Shown: positions 1 through 8,393, numbered from the stretch's first letter. The stretch: 18,540 bases of DNA from JAAZFZ01 sp035647435 (GCA_035647435.1 DASRNM010000034.1:1-18540); one strand, 5' to 3'. Program-made: numbers and translations. Notes: generated by a model from the sequence alone, not told the origin.

Positions 1-14
1 TAGTAATACTTAGG

Positions 15-43
15 TTGCACGGTAAAAGTGAATGTGATAGAAT
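15..43 (+). promoter_or_regulatory. Candidate promoter for hisHF
   Basis: TTGCAC (15-20) and TAGAAT (38-43) are separated by 17 bases, a sigma-A-like arrangement. The -10 box matches 5 of 6 consensus bases but the -35 box matches only 3. Transcription would start near position 50, about 25 bases before the hisH start. It is a visual match only; hisHF could instead be the tail of a longer operon that begins left of the window. Confidence 0.4.
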
Positions 44-75
44 AAACCACAAATAAATTTAAGAGGGTTTGGGCT

Positions 76-702
76 ATGATAGCAATAATAGATTATTCTA
101 CGGGTAATTTGCAAAGTGTCAAAAATGCGCTTAATCATATAGGCGCACCTTCCGAGATTTCAACGGATAAGGATTTCATACGCTCAGCGAGCGGCATCAT
201 TTTGCCCGGAGTCGGTTCTTTTGGCGATGCAATGCTTTCAATGCAAAAGAACGGTTTGACAGAGGTTGTCAAACAGGTGGCAATTGAAGGAAAACCCTTT
301 TTAGGCATATGCTTAGGGCTCCAACTTTTATATGGGTTTTCAGAAGAAAGCCCTGGAGTTGAGGGATTGGGGTTGCTAAAAGGCGAGATTAAAAAAGTTC
401 CATCAAACGGTGTTAAAGTGCCTCATATGGGCTGGAATTCTATTGATATACAAAACCCCGACGGAATATTCAAAGGCATTGAGCAGGAGTCCTATGTGTA
501 TTATGTTCACTCCTATTATCTAGAGGCTCAAGCTTTTGAGAATGTATCGGCAACAACTCAATACGGAGTGCCCATTACTGCGGCAATTTCAAGGGGTAAT
601 CTTTTCGCTTGTCAGTTTCACCCTGAAAAAAGCGGAAATGTTGGGCTTGAAATATTAAGAAATTTTGCAAATATTTGTGTGGAGGAAAAAAATGTACGCT
701 AA
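76..702 (+). CDS. hisH: Imidazole glycerol phosphate synthase, glutaminase subunit HisH
   Basis: This is the glutamine amidotransferase subunit of imidazole glycerol phosphate synthase in histidine biosynthesis. It hydrolyses glutamine and passes ammonia to HisF in the cytoplasm. The 208-residue protein has the normal family length. The class I amidotransferase triad is visible: the nucleophile Cys79 in GICLGLQLL, and His182 and Glu184 in QFHPEKSG. The PGVGSFGDA stretch (44-52) and the HMGWN motif (117-121) are also typical of HisH. A purine-rich AAGAGGG lies just upstream of the ATG. The 3' end overlaps hisF by 11 bases, which suggests translational coupling and matched subunit amounts. No other his genes are visible in the window. 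Confidence 0.97.
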   Translation: MIAIIDYSTGNLQSVKNALNHIGAPSEISTDKDFIRSASGIILPGVGSFGDAMLSMQKNGLTEVVKQVAIEGKPFLGICLGLQLLYGFSEESPGVEGLGLLKGEIKKVPSNGVKVPHMGWNSIDIQNPDGIFKGIEQESYVYYVHSYYLEAQAFENVSATTQYGVPITAAISRGNLFACQFHPEKSGNVGLEILRNFANICVEEKNVR

Positions 703-1447
703 AAGAATTATTCCATGCCTTGATGTTAAACAGGGCAGAGTTGTAAAAGGTGTCAGTTTTGTCAATCTTCGTGATGCTGGCGACCCACTCGAATGTGCAA
801 TAGCATATGATAAAAAAGGAGCAGATGAGCTTGTGCTCCTCGACATAACCGCAACTCATGAGGGCAGAGGCACAATGGTAGACATTGTAACGAAGGTTGC
901 AAGTGTTATTTTTATACCTCTAACCGTCGGTGGCGGAATATCTGATGTTTCGGATTTTGCACAGCTTTTAAGAGCTGGAGCGGATAAAGTGTCTGTAAAT
1001 TCTGCGGCGATTAGAAACCCTTCACTAATCAATGAAGCGTCACAAAAATTTGGCAGTCAGTGCGTTGTTTGCGCCATTGATGCTAAAAAACATGGGGATT
1101 CGTGGAAAGTGTATCTCAACGGTGGCAGAATACCAACTGAACTTGATGCAGTTGAGTGGGCGGTTGAGGCGTATGAAAGGGGAGCGGGCGAGATTCTTTT
1201 GACAAGCATGGATTGCGACGGGCAAAAGAATGGCTATGACCTTGATTTGACAAGAATGGTGTCGGAAAGTGTCGAAGTTCCTGTTATAGCCTCCGGAGGA
1301 GCGGGTAACCTGCAACACTTTTATGATGCTTTTACAAAAGGTAAGGCAGACGCAGTTTTGGCGGCGTCGCTGTTTCATTTTAATGAAATATCAATAGGAG
1401 ATCTCAAAAAATATTTAAAAGACAAGGATATACCTGTAAGGATATAG
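692..1447 (+). CDS. hisF: Imidazole glycerol phosphate synthase, cyclase subunit HisF
   Basis: HisF is the (beta/alpha)8-barrel cyclase subunit. It uses ammonia from HisH to turn PRFAR into imidazole glycerol phosphate and AICAR. The 251-residue protein begins with the family signature MYAKRIIPCLDV. The two catalytic aspartates are present at Asp11 (CLDVKQGRVVKG) and Asp130 (CAIDAKKHG). Phosphate-binding loops VGGGI (79-83) and ASGGAG (200-205) are visible. The ATG at 692 is chosen because GGAGG (681-685) sits just upstream, inside hisH, and because family members start here; an in-frame ATG at 665 lacks this support. The gene ends shortly before a hairpin terminator. Confidence 0.97.
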   Translation: MYAKRIIPCLDVKQGRVVKGVSFVNLRDAGDPLECAIAYDKKGADELVLLDITATHEGRGTMVDIVTKVASVIFIPLTVGGGISDVSDFAQLLRAGADKVSVNSAAIRNPSLINEASQKFGSQCVVCAIDAKKHGDSWKVYLNGGRIPTELDAVEWAVEAYERGAGEILLTSMDCDGQKNGYDLDLTRMVSESVEVPVIASGGAGNLQHFYDAFTKGKADAVLAASLFHFNEISIGDLKKYLKDKDIPVRI

Positions 1448-1466
1448 CACTAAAAGACGTAAAGTA

Positions 1467-1498
1467 AAAGCGGTTTGGCTAAAAAGTCAAACCGCTTT
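1467..1498. terminator. Bidirectional hairpin between hisF and the PASTA protein gene
   Basis: A perfect 11-bp inverted repeat (AAAGCGGTTTG at 1467-1477 and CAAACCGCTTT at 1488-1498) encloses a 10-base loop. It lies between the convergent ends of hisF (+) and the PASTA protein gene (-). The U-tract is short on both strands, so termination strength is uncertain, but the position between two converging genes fits a shared terminator. Confidence 0.75.
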
Positions 1499-1519
1499 AA
1501 TATATGAAAGTTATTAATT

Positions 1520-3250
1520 TTAAAATAGGTTAAACAATCTTCGGTTTCCGTCGCCGTTGCCGTCGCTGTTGGCATTAACCTCTGCAGTCTCTCCCCAAGC
1601 CTGTATATAAATTTTCGTCCCCCTAGGGTATTCTTTTCCAACCTCAAGGTTTACCGAAATGATAATTGAGGGCTCGTGTGTTCCGTCGTTTTCAATGTTT
1701 TTAACTACGCAAACAAAACCTAAATTGTTCAGTTTTTCTTCGGCTGTTTCATATTTCATGCCAACAACATCAATCATGGTTATCTGCTCTATACCTTTGC
1801 TGACAACAAGGTCAATTCGTGTGCCTTTCTTAACTGAAGTGTCAGCATTTACACTTTGAGAAATTATAATGCCGTTTTCGACTTTGTCACTGAACTCATA
1901 GGTTGCGATAAGCTCAAACCTTTCAGCCCAGACATCTTGACCAGAAAATCGACTATACGGTTGACCTACGAAAGCGGGAACGGTGAAGAAGTCCGCCTGA
2001 GTTGTTTCGGGCGAAGTCGTTGAAGCGCTTGTTGTCTCGTCAGGAGTGGAGCCCCAAATAGTGTCTTTAAAAACAGTCAAAGAAAGCACAAGAAACAATA
2101 TAAGACCTGCTAACAATGAAATCAAGCAGGTTTTAATAATAACAGAATTTCTCTTTTTCTTTTCTAAGGCGAGCCTTTCGGCCTCGGCCTTTCTTTTCGC
2201 GGCTTGAGCTTCAATGCCCGTCTGAGCGGGCTGTCTTGTCGGCAACTTTCCTGTTGCTTCAAACACATCCCCTGAAATTGCCGCCACGGGTGAAGCTGAA
2301 AGCTCCGCACGAAGCTGCTCGACAGTATGAGTTCTTTCTTCCGGGTGAATTTGCAAGGCATTAATTAAACCGTTTATAACATAAGCAGGTAGCTGTTCGG
2401 CAAACTTGCCGGGAACCATCAACCTGTCGTTACTTGCCCTTGATTTTGCATCAATCGGGTCGCTGCCTATTAAAGCCCTGTATAAAACAGCGGCAAAGGC
2501 ATAAATATCTGTCCATGCACCTTGCTGCCCCTTAAATCCGTATTGTTCTATGGCAGAGTAACCGGGGAATAGTTGAGCGGTTAGATCACCGCTTGCTGTT
2601 CGTGCTTGCCAAATGCTAAAGCCTGAGATTCGGATTTTGCCGTCAACGCCGACAATCAGGGTGGTCGGCGAAATTCCCCTGTGAATAATACCCGAGGAGT
2701 GCAGGGAGCCAAGGGTTGAAAGCACGGGCATAAAAAGCTGCCGAGCTTTATCCCAAGGAATATATCCGGTTTTTGTTTTGAGAAGGTATTCTCTAAGCGT
2801 GATACCCTCAATGTGTTCGCCTATTGCATAGACTGTAGAATAGTCCTCAATTACATCGACAACATTTATCAAAGCCGAAAGGCCGTTTAGCCTCAAAAGT
2901 TTTCTCCATAATTCAAGAAAGCTCTGATAACAGTCCCTAAAGGTGATTTCGCACCCTGGCATTATATTGATTTTTAGATCACTTTCACTGCGTGTTGTAA
3001 TCGCATCGGGCAAAAATTCTCTAATAACGACGGTTTTCTTCGTGGTAATATCCCAACCCATATAGGTTGCGCCGTCACCGTTATAATCAATCAGTTTGCC
3101 GACCAAGTAACGGTTGCCGATAACCGCTCTTATCGGAAGATAAGGCGCTATCTGCGGTGAATCGGTATGAAAACCACAGTACTGACATTGCTTATTGTCA
3201 CCGATATCTTTCATGCAACTCATGCATAAATTATCAGAATTAATCACCAT
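1520..3250 (-). CDS. Zinc-ribbon, pseudokinase, PASTA-repeat membrane protein
   Basis: This 576-residue protein has the layout of a PrkC/Stk-type receptor kinase. An N-terminal zinc ribbon (Cys9, Cys12, Cys22, Cys25) is followed by a kinase fold (about 45-315). A charged juxtamembrane region, one membrane segment (about 371-393), a Thr/Ser-rich linker and two PASTA domains (about 422-486 and 490-553) come next. PASTA domains usually bind peptidoglycan fragments or beta-lactams. The fold keeps a Gly-rich loop (GDGATYMG), the PGYSAIEQY segment and the structural Asp248 in TDIYAF. The catalytic residues are lost: HRD reads HRG (190-192), the Mg-binding Asn is Thr197, DFG reads SGF (209-211) and the ATP-binding Lys is Arg77. 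It is therefore most likely a pseudokinase that senses or scaffolds. The ATG at 3250 is preferred because GGAG lies 5 bases upstream; a GTG at 3256 overlaps that site. No partner phosphatase gene is adjacent. Confidence 0.88.
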   Translation of the reverse strand: MVINSDNLCMSCMKDIGDNKQCQYCGFHTDSPQIAPYLPIRAVIGNRYLVGKLIDYNGDGATYMGWDITTKKTVVIREFLPDAITTRSESDLKINIMPGCEITFRDCYQSFLELWRKLLRLNGLSALINVVDVIEDYSTVYAIGEHIEGITLREYLLKTKTGYIPWDKARQLFMPVLSTLGSLHSSGIIHRGISPTTLIVGVDGKIRISGFSIWQARTASGDLTAQLFPGYSAIEQYGFKGQQGAWTDIYAFAAVLYRALIGSDPIDAKSRASNDRLMVPGKFAEQLPAYVINGLINALQIHPEERTHTVEQLRAELSASPVAAISGDVFEATGKLPTRQPAQTGIEAQAAKRKAEAERLALEKKKRNSVIIKTCLISLLAGLILFLVLSLTVFKDTIWGSTPDETTSASTTSPETTQADFFTVPAFVGQPYSRFSGQDVWAERFELIATYEFSDKVENGIIISQSVNADTSVKKGTRIDLVVSKGIEQITMIDVVGMKYETAEEKLNNLGFVCVVKNIENDGTHEPSIIISVNLEVGKEYPRGTKIYIQAWGETAEVNANSDGNGDGNRRLFNLF

Positions 3251-3296
3251 TTTCACTCCATTCGCTCATAAAGAATGCGGGGGGAAAACACTACCA

Positions 3297-3329
3297 ATTA
3301 TAATACCAAACTGTTCAGCATTTTGTCAA
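3297..3329 (-). promoter_or_regulatory. Promoter of the PASTA pseudokinase gene
   Basis: On the minus strand a perfect TTGACA (3324-3329) is followed after 18 bases by TATTAT (3300-3305). A TATAAT (3297-3302) overlaps it at 21-base spacing. Transcription would start near 3290, giving a leader of about 40 bases. This makes the gene independent of the upstream ychF, which has its own terminator. Confidence 0.6.
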
Positions 3330-3416
3330 GCTGAGCGCAACGCAGGCAATCACAAAATAAAGCGTATTATTATATTTTATTATGTGGTGTTTAAAACAAT
3401 TCCAAACGCTCATATT

Positions 3417-3458
3417 AAATAAAATAATGCGGCAAGCGTTTAACTCTTGACGCATTAT
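3417..3458 (-). terminator. Rho-independent terminator after ychF
   Basis: Read on the minus strand, ATAATGCG (3458-3451) pairs with CGCATTAT (3431-3424). An inner CAAG/CTTG extends the stem after one mismatch, and TTTATTT follows at once. It begins about 30 bases past the ychF stop codon. Confidence 0.72.
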
Positions 3459-3486
3459 CAATATTAACAGATTGAACTGTAAAGCA

Positions 3487-4581
3487 TTAGACATTGAACC
3501 TAAACAAAACAACATCTCCGTCACGCACAACATAATCTTTACCTTCGCTGCGGACAAGACCTTTTTCTTTTGCTGCCACCATTGAACCGAGTGCCATTAA
3601 ATTGTCATAAGAAATGACTTCTGCACGGATAAACCCACGCTCAAAGTCGCTGTGTATTTTGCCTGCTGCTTGTGGAGCCTTTGTGTTCTTTTTAATTGTC
3701 CATGCCCTGACCTCAGGTGCGCCGGCTGTCAAATAAGATATAAGCCCCAAAAGGTCATAGCTTCTTTGAATAAGTAAATCAAGGCCGCCCATTTCTACAC
3801 CGAGGTCGGCCAGAAACATTTCTTTTTCATCTTTTTCAAGAGATGAAATTTCTGCCTCAAGCTCTGCACATATAGGCAAAACTTCAGAATTTTCTGCAGC
3901 TGCAATATTACATACTGCATTGTACCTCTCATTACTGTCAACATTATTTGCGAAGTCATCTTCACTCATATTGCACGCATAAATGACGGGCTTTGAAGTT
4001 AATAAGGCTATAGAATCGATTATGGATTTTTCATCATCATCACATTCAACGGTTCTTGCAAGTGTACCGTTTTCAAGCTCACTTTTGAGCCTTTTTAGGA
4101 AAGCAACCTCTTTCGCAAGCGATTTGTCTCCCTTGAGAGCTTTTGTATTTCGCTCAATTCTTCGCTCAATTAGCTCGAGGTCCGAAAAAATTAACTCAAG
4201 ATTGATTGTTTCAATGTCACGCTTAGGGTCTATATTTCCATCAACGTGTATAATATCGTCGCTTTCAAAACAACGAACCACATGAATAACAGCGTCAACT
4301 TCACGAATATGTGAGAGAAACTTGTTGCCTAACCCTTCGCCTTTTGAAGCACCCTTGACAAGCCCTGCAATATCCACAAATTCAATAACCGCAGGTGTGG
4401 TCTTAGCCGGGTTATACATTTGTGTCAGTTTATCCAATCGATCGTCAGGCACGGAAACTACGCCTATATTCGGTTCAATTGTACAAAAAGCATAATTTGC
4501 CGATTGTGCACCAGCGTTCGTGATTGCGTTGAACAAAGTGCTCTTACCTACATTCGGCAAGCCTACAATTCCTAATTTCAT
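3487..4581 (-). CDS. ychF: Ribosome-binding ATPase YchF/OLA1 family
   Basis: YchF is a conserved P-loop protein of the Obg-related TRAFAC class. It binds ribosomes and, unusually for that class, prefers ATP. The 364-residue length is typical. Visible motifs are the P-loop GLPNVGKST (7-15), the G3 region DIAGLVKGAS (70-79), and NMSE (204-207) in place of the GTP-specifying NKxD, which explains the ATP preference. A charged helical region (about 125-190) matches the coiled-coil insert. The C-terminal TGS domain (about 280-364) ends in the usual GDVVLFRFNV. AAAGGAT lies about 9 bases before the ATG. The gene appears monocistronic, with its own promoter and terminator. Confidence 0.97.
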   Translation of the reverse strand: MKLGIVGLPNVGKSTLFNAITNAGAQSANYAFCTIEPNIGVVSVPDDRLDKLTQMYNPAKTTPAVIEFVDIAGLVKGASKGEGLGNKFLSHIREVDAVIHVVRCFESDDIIHVDGNIDPKRDIETINLELIFSDLELIERRIERNTKALKGDKSLAKEVAFLKRLKSELENGTLARTVECDDDEKSIIDSIALLTSKPVIYACNMSEDDFANNVDSNERYNAVCNIAAAENSEVLPICAELEAEISSLEKDEKEMFLADLGVEMGGLDLLIQRSYDLLGLISYLTAGAPEVRAWTIKKNTKAPQAAGKIHSDFERGFIRAEVISYDNLMALGSMVAAKEKGLVRSEGKDYVVRDGDVVLFRFNV

Positions 4582-4613
4582 ACATTACATCCTTTTTCGC
4601 TTTAATTCGTATC

Positions 4614-4642
4614 ATTATAACGCTCAAGAGAAAAAATTTCAA
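4614..4642 (-). promoter_or_regulatory. Promoter of ychF
   Basis: On the minus strand TTGAAA (4637-4642) and a perfect TATAAT (4614-4619) are separated by exactly 17 bases. The predicted transcript start near 4607 leaves a leader of about 25 bases. It diverges from the promoter of the lipoprotein gene, about 20 bases away. Confidence 0.65.
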
Positions 4643-4659
4643 TCTTTATAAACTGTTAA

Positions 4660-4688
4660 TTGCAAAAACACAGCGCATAGTGTAAAAT
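4660..4688 (+). promoter_or_regulatory. Promoter of the solute-binding lipoprotein gene
   Basis: TTGCAA (4660-4665) and TAAAAT (4683-4688) have 17-base spacing. Transcription would begin near 4695, about 40 bases before the start codon. It lies back to back with the ychF promoter. Confidence 0.55.
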
Positions 4689-4733
4689 AATTAAAATAAC
4701 ACAATTAAAATCTGTTTGGGGATGAGTGTATTT

Positions 4734-6287
4734 ATGAAAACAGCTCAAAGAATAACGGCGCTTGCGCTTATAATAACGCTTGCTCTGTTGTCGTTGTTCG
4801 GTTGTGATTTAGATTCAACGCAGGACACAACAACCACAAAAGAGGACGTTTCAAATGTTGTTGACAGTCCACAAGAATTGAAGCTACCCTTTTCTAAAAA
4901 TGATACTCTTGACCCTTATAGGGCAAAAAGCATATTAAATCAACAGATATCGTCATTGATGTTTGACAGCCTGTTTACCGTTGATTCAAACTATAATGCC
5001 AAAGGAGTTATAGCGGAAAAATACGGTTATAATGAGCTTGATATAACTGTTACAATAAAAAAAGGTATTGCTTTCAGAGACATGACCGAAATAACCGCAC
5101 AGGACATTGTCTACTCATTTAAACAGGCTAAGGGGTCGCCAAATTACTCTGCTAGATTGCAGGAGTTTAGCAATGCTGAAGCTGTGGGCAATTATGATGT
5201 AAGCTTCACGCTTTCAAATGCAAACCCGTTTGCGGTGTCAAATTTGATATTCCCGATTGTAAAGCTCGGAACTGTATCAGGCGAGATTGACGGTGCAGAT
5301 ATACAGCAAGTGCCGATAGGCAGTGGCAGATACATTCTAAAGCACGACAACGAAGGGTTTTTCATGAAAGCTAATCCCTCAAGGCTCGACAGTTATTATA
5401 CCAAAACAGAAACACTCCGCCTTGTGAACATTACAGACAATGAAGCGATGCCGTACAGCCTTGAAATAGGCACAATAAATTTTATGTTTGATGATTTAAG
5501 TGAAGGCATATATAGGCGCATGAATGCCTCAACAGTTGAGGTTACTCTCAACAATTTAGTTTATATAGTTTTTAATAAAGCGAATTATACCCTCTCAGAC
5601 CAAAATGTAAGAAAAGCGATTAATAAGCTCATTGATAGGGAAGAAATAGCCTTAAGTGCTTTTCAAGGTCATGCGGTGAGCACGCAAACTCCGTTCAACC
5701 CGAACTGGAGCGTGGTTGAAGGGCAGAGCTTTGATGAACAGGGCGCAAATGAAGAAAAAAGTGCAATTGAAGTTCTTGAAGATGCAGGTTATAAAAGCAT
5801 AAACAGCACAAGAATAAGATACGGGGGCAATGGGAGCCTTAGCTTTAATCTCATAGTCAATAAAGAAAATGAGTTCAAGTGTGTTGCGGCTGAATCAATA
5901 GCGCAACAGCTCGGCAATGCAAACATCAGCATTACAGTTGAAAAGCTTGCACGGGAAGACTATGAGAAAGCAGTTAAATCCGGCAAATATGACATTTATC
6001 TTGGGGAAATAAGGTTGACGCCGAGCATGAATTTAAGACCGATGCTTGCCTTAAATGGTGCGGTATCTTTTGGCATTGATACAATGAGCTTAGTTAGCGA
6101 CGCCTATACGCAGTTTTTGTCGGGTTCAATAAATATTAATGAATTTATGAAGGTTTTTAACGAAAACCTACCGTTTGTTCCTCTTTGTTTTAGAAACGGA
6201 ATTGCGGCATGCTCTCGTTCTATTATCACTCCGCTTGAGAGCAGTGCAACAGATGTATATTTTTCCATAGATACATGGTCATTTTAA
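4734..6287 (+). CDS. Family 5 extracellular solute-binding lipoprotein
   Basis: This 517-residue protein resembles the peptide/nickel-binding proteins of ABC importers (SBP family 5, OppA/DppA-like). It has a typical lipoprotein signal: a basic start, a hydrophobic core and the lipobox LFGC with lipidated Cys24, followed by a Thr/Asp-rich linker. Family hallmarks include AEKYGY (94-99), then TVTIKKGIAFRD (105-116) and ITAQDIVYSF (120-129), the segment where these proteins read 'L..G..F.DG...TA.DV.YS'. The ATG at 4734 is chosen because it gives a standard signal peptide; earlier starts at 4716 (TTG) and 4722 (ATG) sit in or beside the GGGGATGAG ribosome-binding region. No permease or ATPase genes are near, so it may work with a transporter encoded elsewhere. 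The ligand cannot be told from sequence. Confidence 0.88.
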   Translation: MKTAQRITALALIITLALLSLFGCDLDSTQDTTTTKEDVSNVVDSPQELKLPFSKNDTLDPYRAKSILNQQISSLMFDSLFTVDSNYNAKGVIAEKYGYNELDITVTIKKGIAFRDMTEITAQDIVYSFKQAKGSPNYSARLQEFSNAEAVGNYDVSFTLSNANPFAVSNLIFPIVKLGTVSGEIDGADIQQVPIGSGRYILKHDNEGFFMKANPSRLDSYYTKTETLRLVNITDNEAMPYSLEIGTINFMFDDLSEGIYRRMNASTVEVTLNNLVYIVFNKANYTLSDQNVRKAINKLIDREEIALSAFQGHAVSTQTPFNPNWSVVEGQSFDEQGANEEKSAIEVLEDAGYKSINSTRIRYGGNGSLSFNLIVNKENEFKCVAAESIAQQLGNANISITVEKLAREDYEKAVKSGKYDIYLGEIRLTPSMNLRPMLALNGAVSFGIDTMSLVSDAYTQFLSGSININEFMKVFNENLPFVPLCFRNGIAACSRSIITPLESSATDVYFSIDTWSF

Positions 6288-6288
6288 C

Positions 6289-6316
6289 TTGCTATATTCA
6301 CAATTTATGTTATAAT
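6289..6316 (+). promoter_or_regulatory. Promoter of the asp23-fakA-recG cluster
   Basis: TTGCTA (6289-6294) and a perfect TATAAT (6311-6316) are spaced 16 bases apart, starting 1 base after the lipoprotein stop codon. Transcription would start near 6323, about 30 bases before the Asp23-family start. I see no terminator hairpin before it, so readthrough from the lipoprotein gene is possible. Confidence 0.55.
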
Positions 6317-6353
6317 TACAATAATATCCAGCATGCTATGGGAGGTTATTAAA

Positions 6354-6710
6354 ATGATTAGATTAGAAAACTATTTAGGCATAATTGAAATATCTCATGA
6401 ATATTTTTCAAAGCTCATAGGCAATGCTGTTTCCTCATGCTTCGGAGTTGCAGGCATGGCAAACAGTAATGCAAGGCAGGGCTTGCGTTCTGTTTTCAGA
6501 AAAAAAAGAAGCTTTGTTGATAAAGGCGTGAATGTTTATAAGGATGGAAACGGTCTTTCGGTAGACCTCCATATAGTCGTGACCTTTGGCCTAAATATAA
6601 CCGCTATTGTTAAAAGCATTGTTAACAAAGTGAGATATGTTATTGAGGAGGCAACGGGGCTTGAAGTGCGAAAAGTCAATGTCTATGTTGACGGTATGAT
6701 TCACGATTAA
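6354..6710 (+). CDS. Asp23/Gls24 family (DUF322) envelope stress protein
   Basis: This 118-residue protein belongs to the Asp23/Gls24 family and corresponds by position and size to B. subtilis YloU. Family members are small cytoplasmic, often membrane-associated proteins linked to cell-envelope stress; the exact function is unknown. The pattern is typical: an N-terminal 'G.I.IS.E....I...A' segment (9-30), a variable central part, then VDLHIVVTFGLNI and a C-terminal helix and strand ending in VRKVNVYVDGM. No membrane segment is visible. The ATG at 6354 follows GGGAGG (6340-6345) with 8-base spacing; an in-frame ATG at 6333 precedes the ribosome-binding site and is rejected. The next gene starts 20 bases downstream, in the conserved order known from Firmicutes. 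Confidence 0.9.
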   Translation: MIRLENYLGIIEISHEYFSKLIGNAVSSCFGVAGMANSNARQGLRSVFRKKRSFVDKGVNVYKDGNGLSVDLHIVVTFGLNITAIVKSIVNKVRYVIEEATGLEVRKVNVYVDGMIHD

Positions 6711-6730
6711 TTTATTTAGAGGTGGACAAA

Positions 6731-8386
6731 TTGATAACAGGGAAATTAATGCGTGACGGTATTTTATCCGCCGCGAACAATATAAATAACCATCGAAAAG
6801 AAGTTGATGCTTTGAATGTGTTCCCCGTGCCTGACGGTGATACGGGAACAAACATGTCAATGACAATGGGTGCGGCAGCAAGAGAAGTGACTCTTTTGCA
6901 TGACGATGCAGACTTTTCGACTGTTATAAACACTGCTGCTTCGGCTCTGCTTAGGGGAGCAAGAGGTAATTCAGGTGTAATACTTTCGCTCATTTTCAGA
7001 GGTATTGCCAGGGGAGTTAAAGACAGCAAAACGATTGATTCAAATGAATTAGCTGTAGCATTGCAGTCGGGGTCAAAAACGGCCTACAAGGCAGTCATGA
7101 AGCCGACGGAGGGCACTATTCTCACAGTGGTAAGAATTGCCTCAGAAAAGGCTAAAGCAAGCGCAGCAAAAGGCGACGATGTGTTGACTCTATGGGGTGT
7201 AGTTTGCGAAAGTGCCGAAGAAGCACTTGCCGATACACCGAACATTCTACCTGTACTCAAAAAAGCAGGCGTCGTTGACGCTGGCGGTCAGGGGTTGGTA
7301 TATATTTTTGATGGAATAAAAAGTGTTTTGGAGACAGGCACAATAATTCAAAGCTCCGATGGCGAAAACGATGCAAAGCAAGAAAGATCGGCAATTATTT
7401 CAATGTCTAATGAGGACATTAAATTTGCTTATTGTACAGAGTTTTTAATCAACAAAAACGCTAAATCAAATAAAGATTCGCTCAAGCTTAGGGCATACTT
7501 TGAGTCTATTGGTGACAGCGTTGTTGTTGTCGATGATGATAGCCTGATAAAGGTTCATATTCATACAAACGAGCCGGGCAATGCACTTCAGGCCGCATTG
7601 AAATATGGTTCGCTTGTCAATATTAAAATTGAAAACATGCACCAACAGCACGAAAATGCGGATTGGGGAGTTGGCAGCGAGGTACAAGGGCAAGAAGATG
7701 CAATGATGCCCGTCAAACCTGAAAAGCCATACGGCATGGTTGCTGTTGCATATGGCGAAGGTTTAGAGACGCTTTTCATGGAACTGGGTGTAGACAGACT
7801 TGTTGCCGGTGGTCAAACAATGAACCCGAGCACAGAGGACATCCTCAGAGCGGTCAACGCAACACCAGCGGAGCGTGTTTTTGTGTTCCCAAACAATAAA
7901 AATATAATTATGGCTGCGGAGCAAGTGATTCCGCTTACAGAGAAGAAAGTCAGTGTCTTACAAACAAGAACTATACCGCAGGGGATAACCGCTGCGCTGA
8001 ATTTTGACGAAAGTCTTTCTCCCGAAGAAAACCATCTTAACATGATGAAGGCTGCTGAAAAAGTCAACACGGGTCTTGTCACATTTGCCGCGAGAGATAG
8101 TGTGGTGAACGGTCAAAGTGTTAAAAAAGGTCAAGTCATAGGCATGGAGAACGGCAAAATTACTCTTTCGGAGTCGACAACGATTCAAGCGGCTTTCAGA
8201 ATTACAAAGCATATGTTCAAGCGAGGCTCTTCTTCCCTTATCACCGTTATTTACGGTGCGGATAAAAGCGAAAAACATGCTGAAGAACTTCACTCAATGC
8301 TTAAAGCAAAGTATGGCAACGATGCGGATATTTCTGTCATCAACGGTGGTCAGCCTGTATATTATTTTATAATTTCGGTTGAATAA
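6731..8386 (+). CDS. fakA: FakA/YloV-like DAK2-domain fatty acid kinase subunit
   Basis: FakA is the ATP-binding subunit of the bacterial fatty acid kinase. It phosphorylates fatty acids held by a FakB (DegV-family) carrier so that exogenous fatty acids enter phospholipid synthesis. The protein is 551 residues, the usual length. The N-terminal DhaL domain shows the Mg-binding loop PDGDTGTNM (34-42) and the RGARGNSGVILS motif (75-86). The C-terminal half has the family motifs GGQTMNPSTEDIL and FPNNKNI. I choose TTG at 6731: AGAGGTGG (6718-6725) sits 5 bases upstream and family members begin close to ITGKLM. A GTG at 6722 overlaps that site. No FakB gene is nearby. The position between asp23-like and recG matches yloU-yloV-recG of Bacillus. 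Confidence 0.92.
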   Translation: MITGKLMRDGILSAANNINNHRKEVDALNVFPVPDGDTGTNMSMTMGAAAREVTLLHDDADFSTVINTAASALLRGARGNSGVILSLIFRGIARGVKDSKTIDSNELAVALQSGSKTAYKAVMKPTEGTILTVVRIASEKAKASAAKGDDVLTLWGVVCESAEEALADTPNILPVLKKAGVVDAGGQGLVYIFDGIKSVLETGTIIQSSDGENDAKQERSAIISMSNEDIKFAYCTEFLINKNAKSNKDSLKLRAYFESIGDSVVVVDDDSLIKVHIHTNEPGNALQAALKYGSLVNIKIENMHQQHENADWGVGSEVQGQEDAMMPVKPEKPYGMVAVAYGEGLETLFMELGVDRLVAGGQTMNPSTEDILRAVNATPAERVFVFPNNKNIIMAAEQVIPLTEKKVSVLQTRTIPQGITAALNFDESLSPEENHLNMMKAAEKVNTGLVTFAARDSVVNGQSVKKGQVIGMENGKITLSESTTIQAAFRITKHMFKRGSSSLITVIYGADKSEKHAEELHSMLKAKYGNDADISVINGGQPVYYFIISVE

Positions 8387-8393
8387 TTGACTC

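Noticed and set aside
6333..6353. Upstream ATG extending the Asp23-family protein by seven residues
   Set aside because: The extension spans the GGGAGG ribosome-binding site of the ATG at 6354 and the added residues do not resemble the family start.
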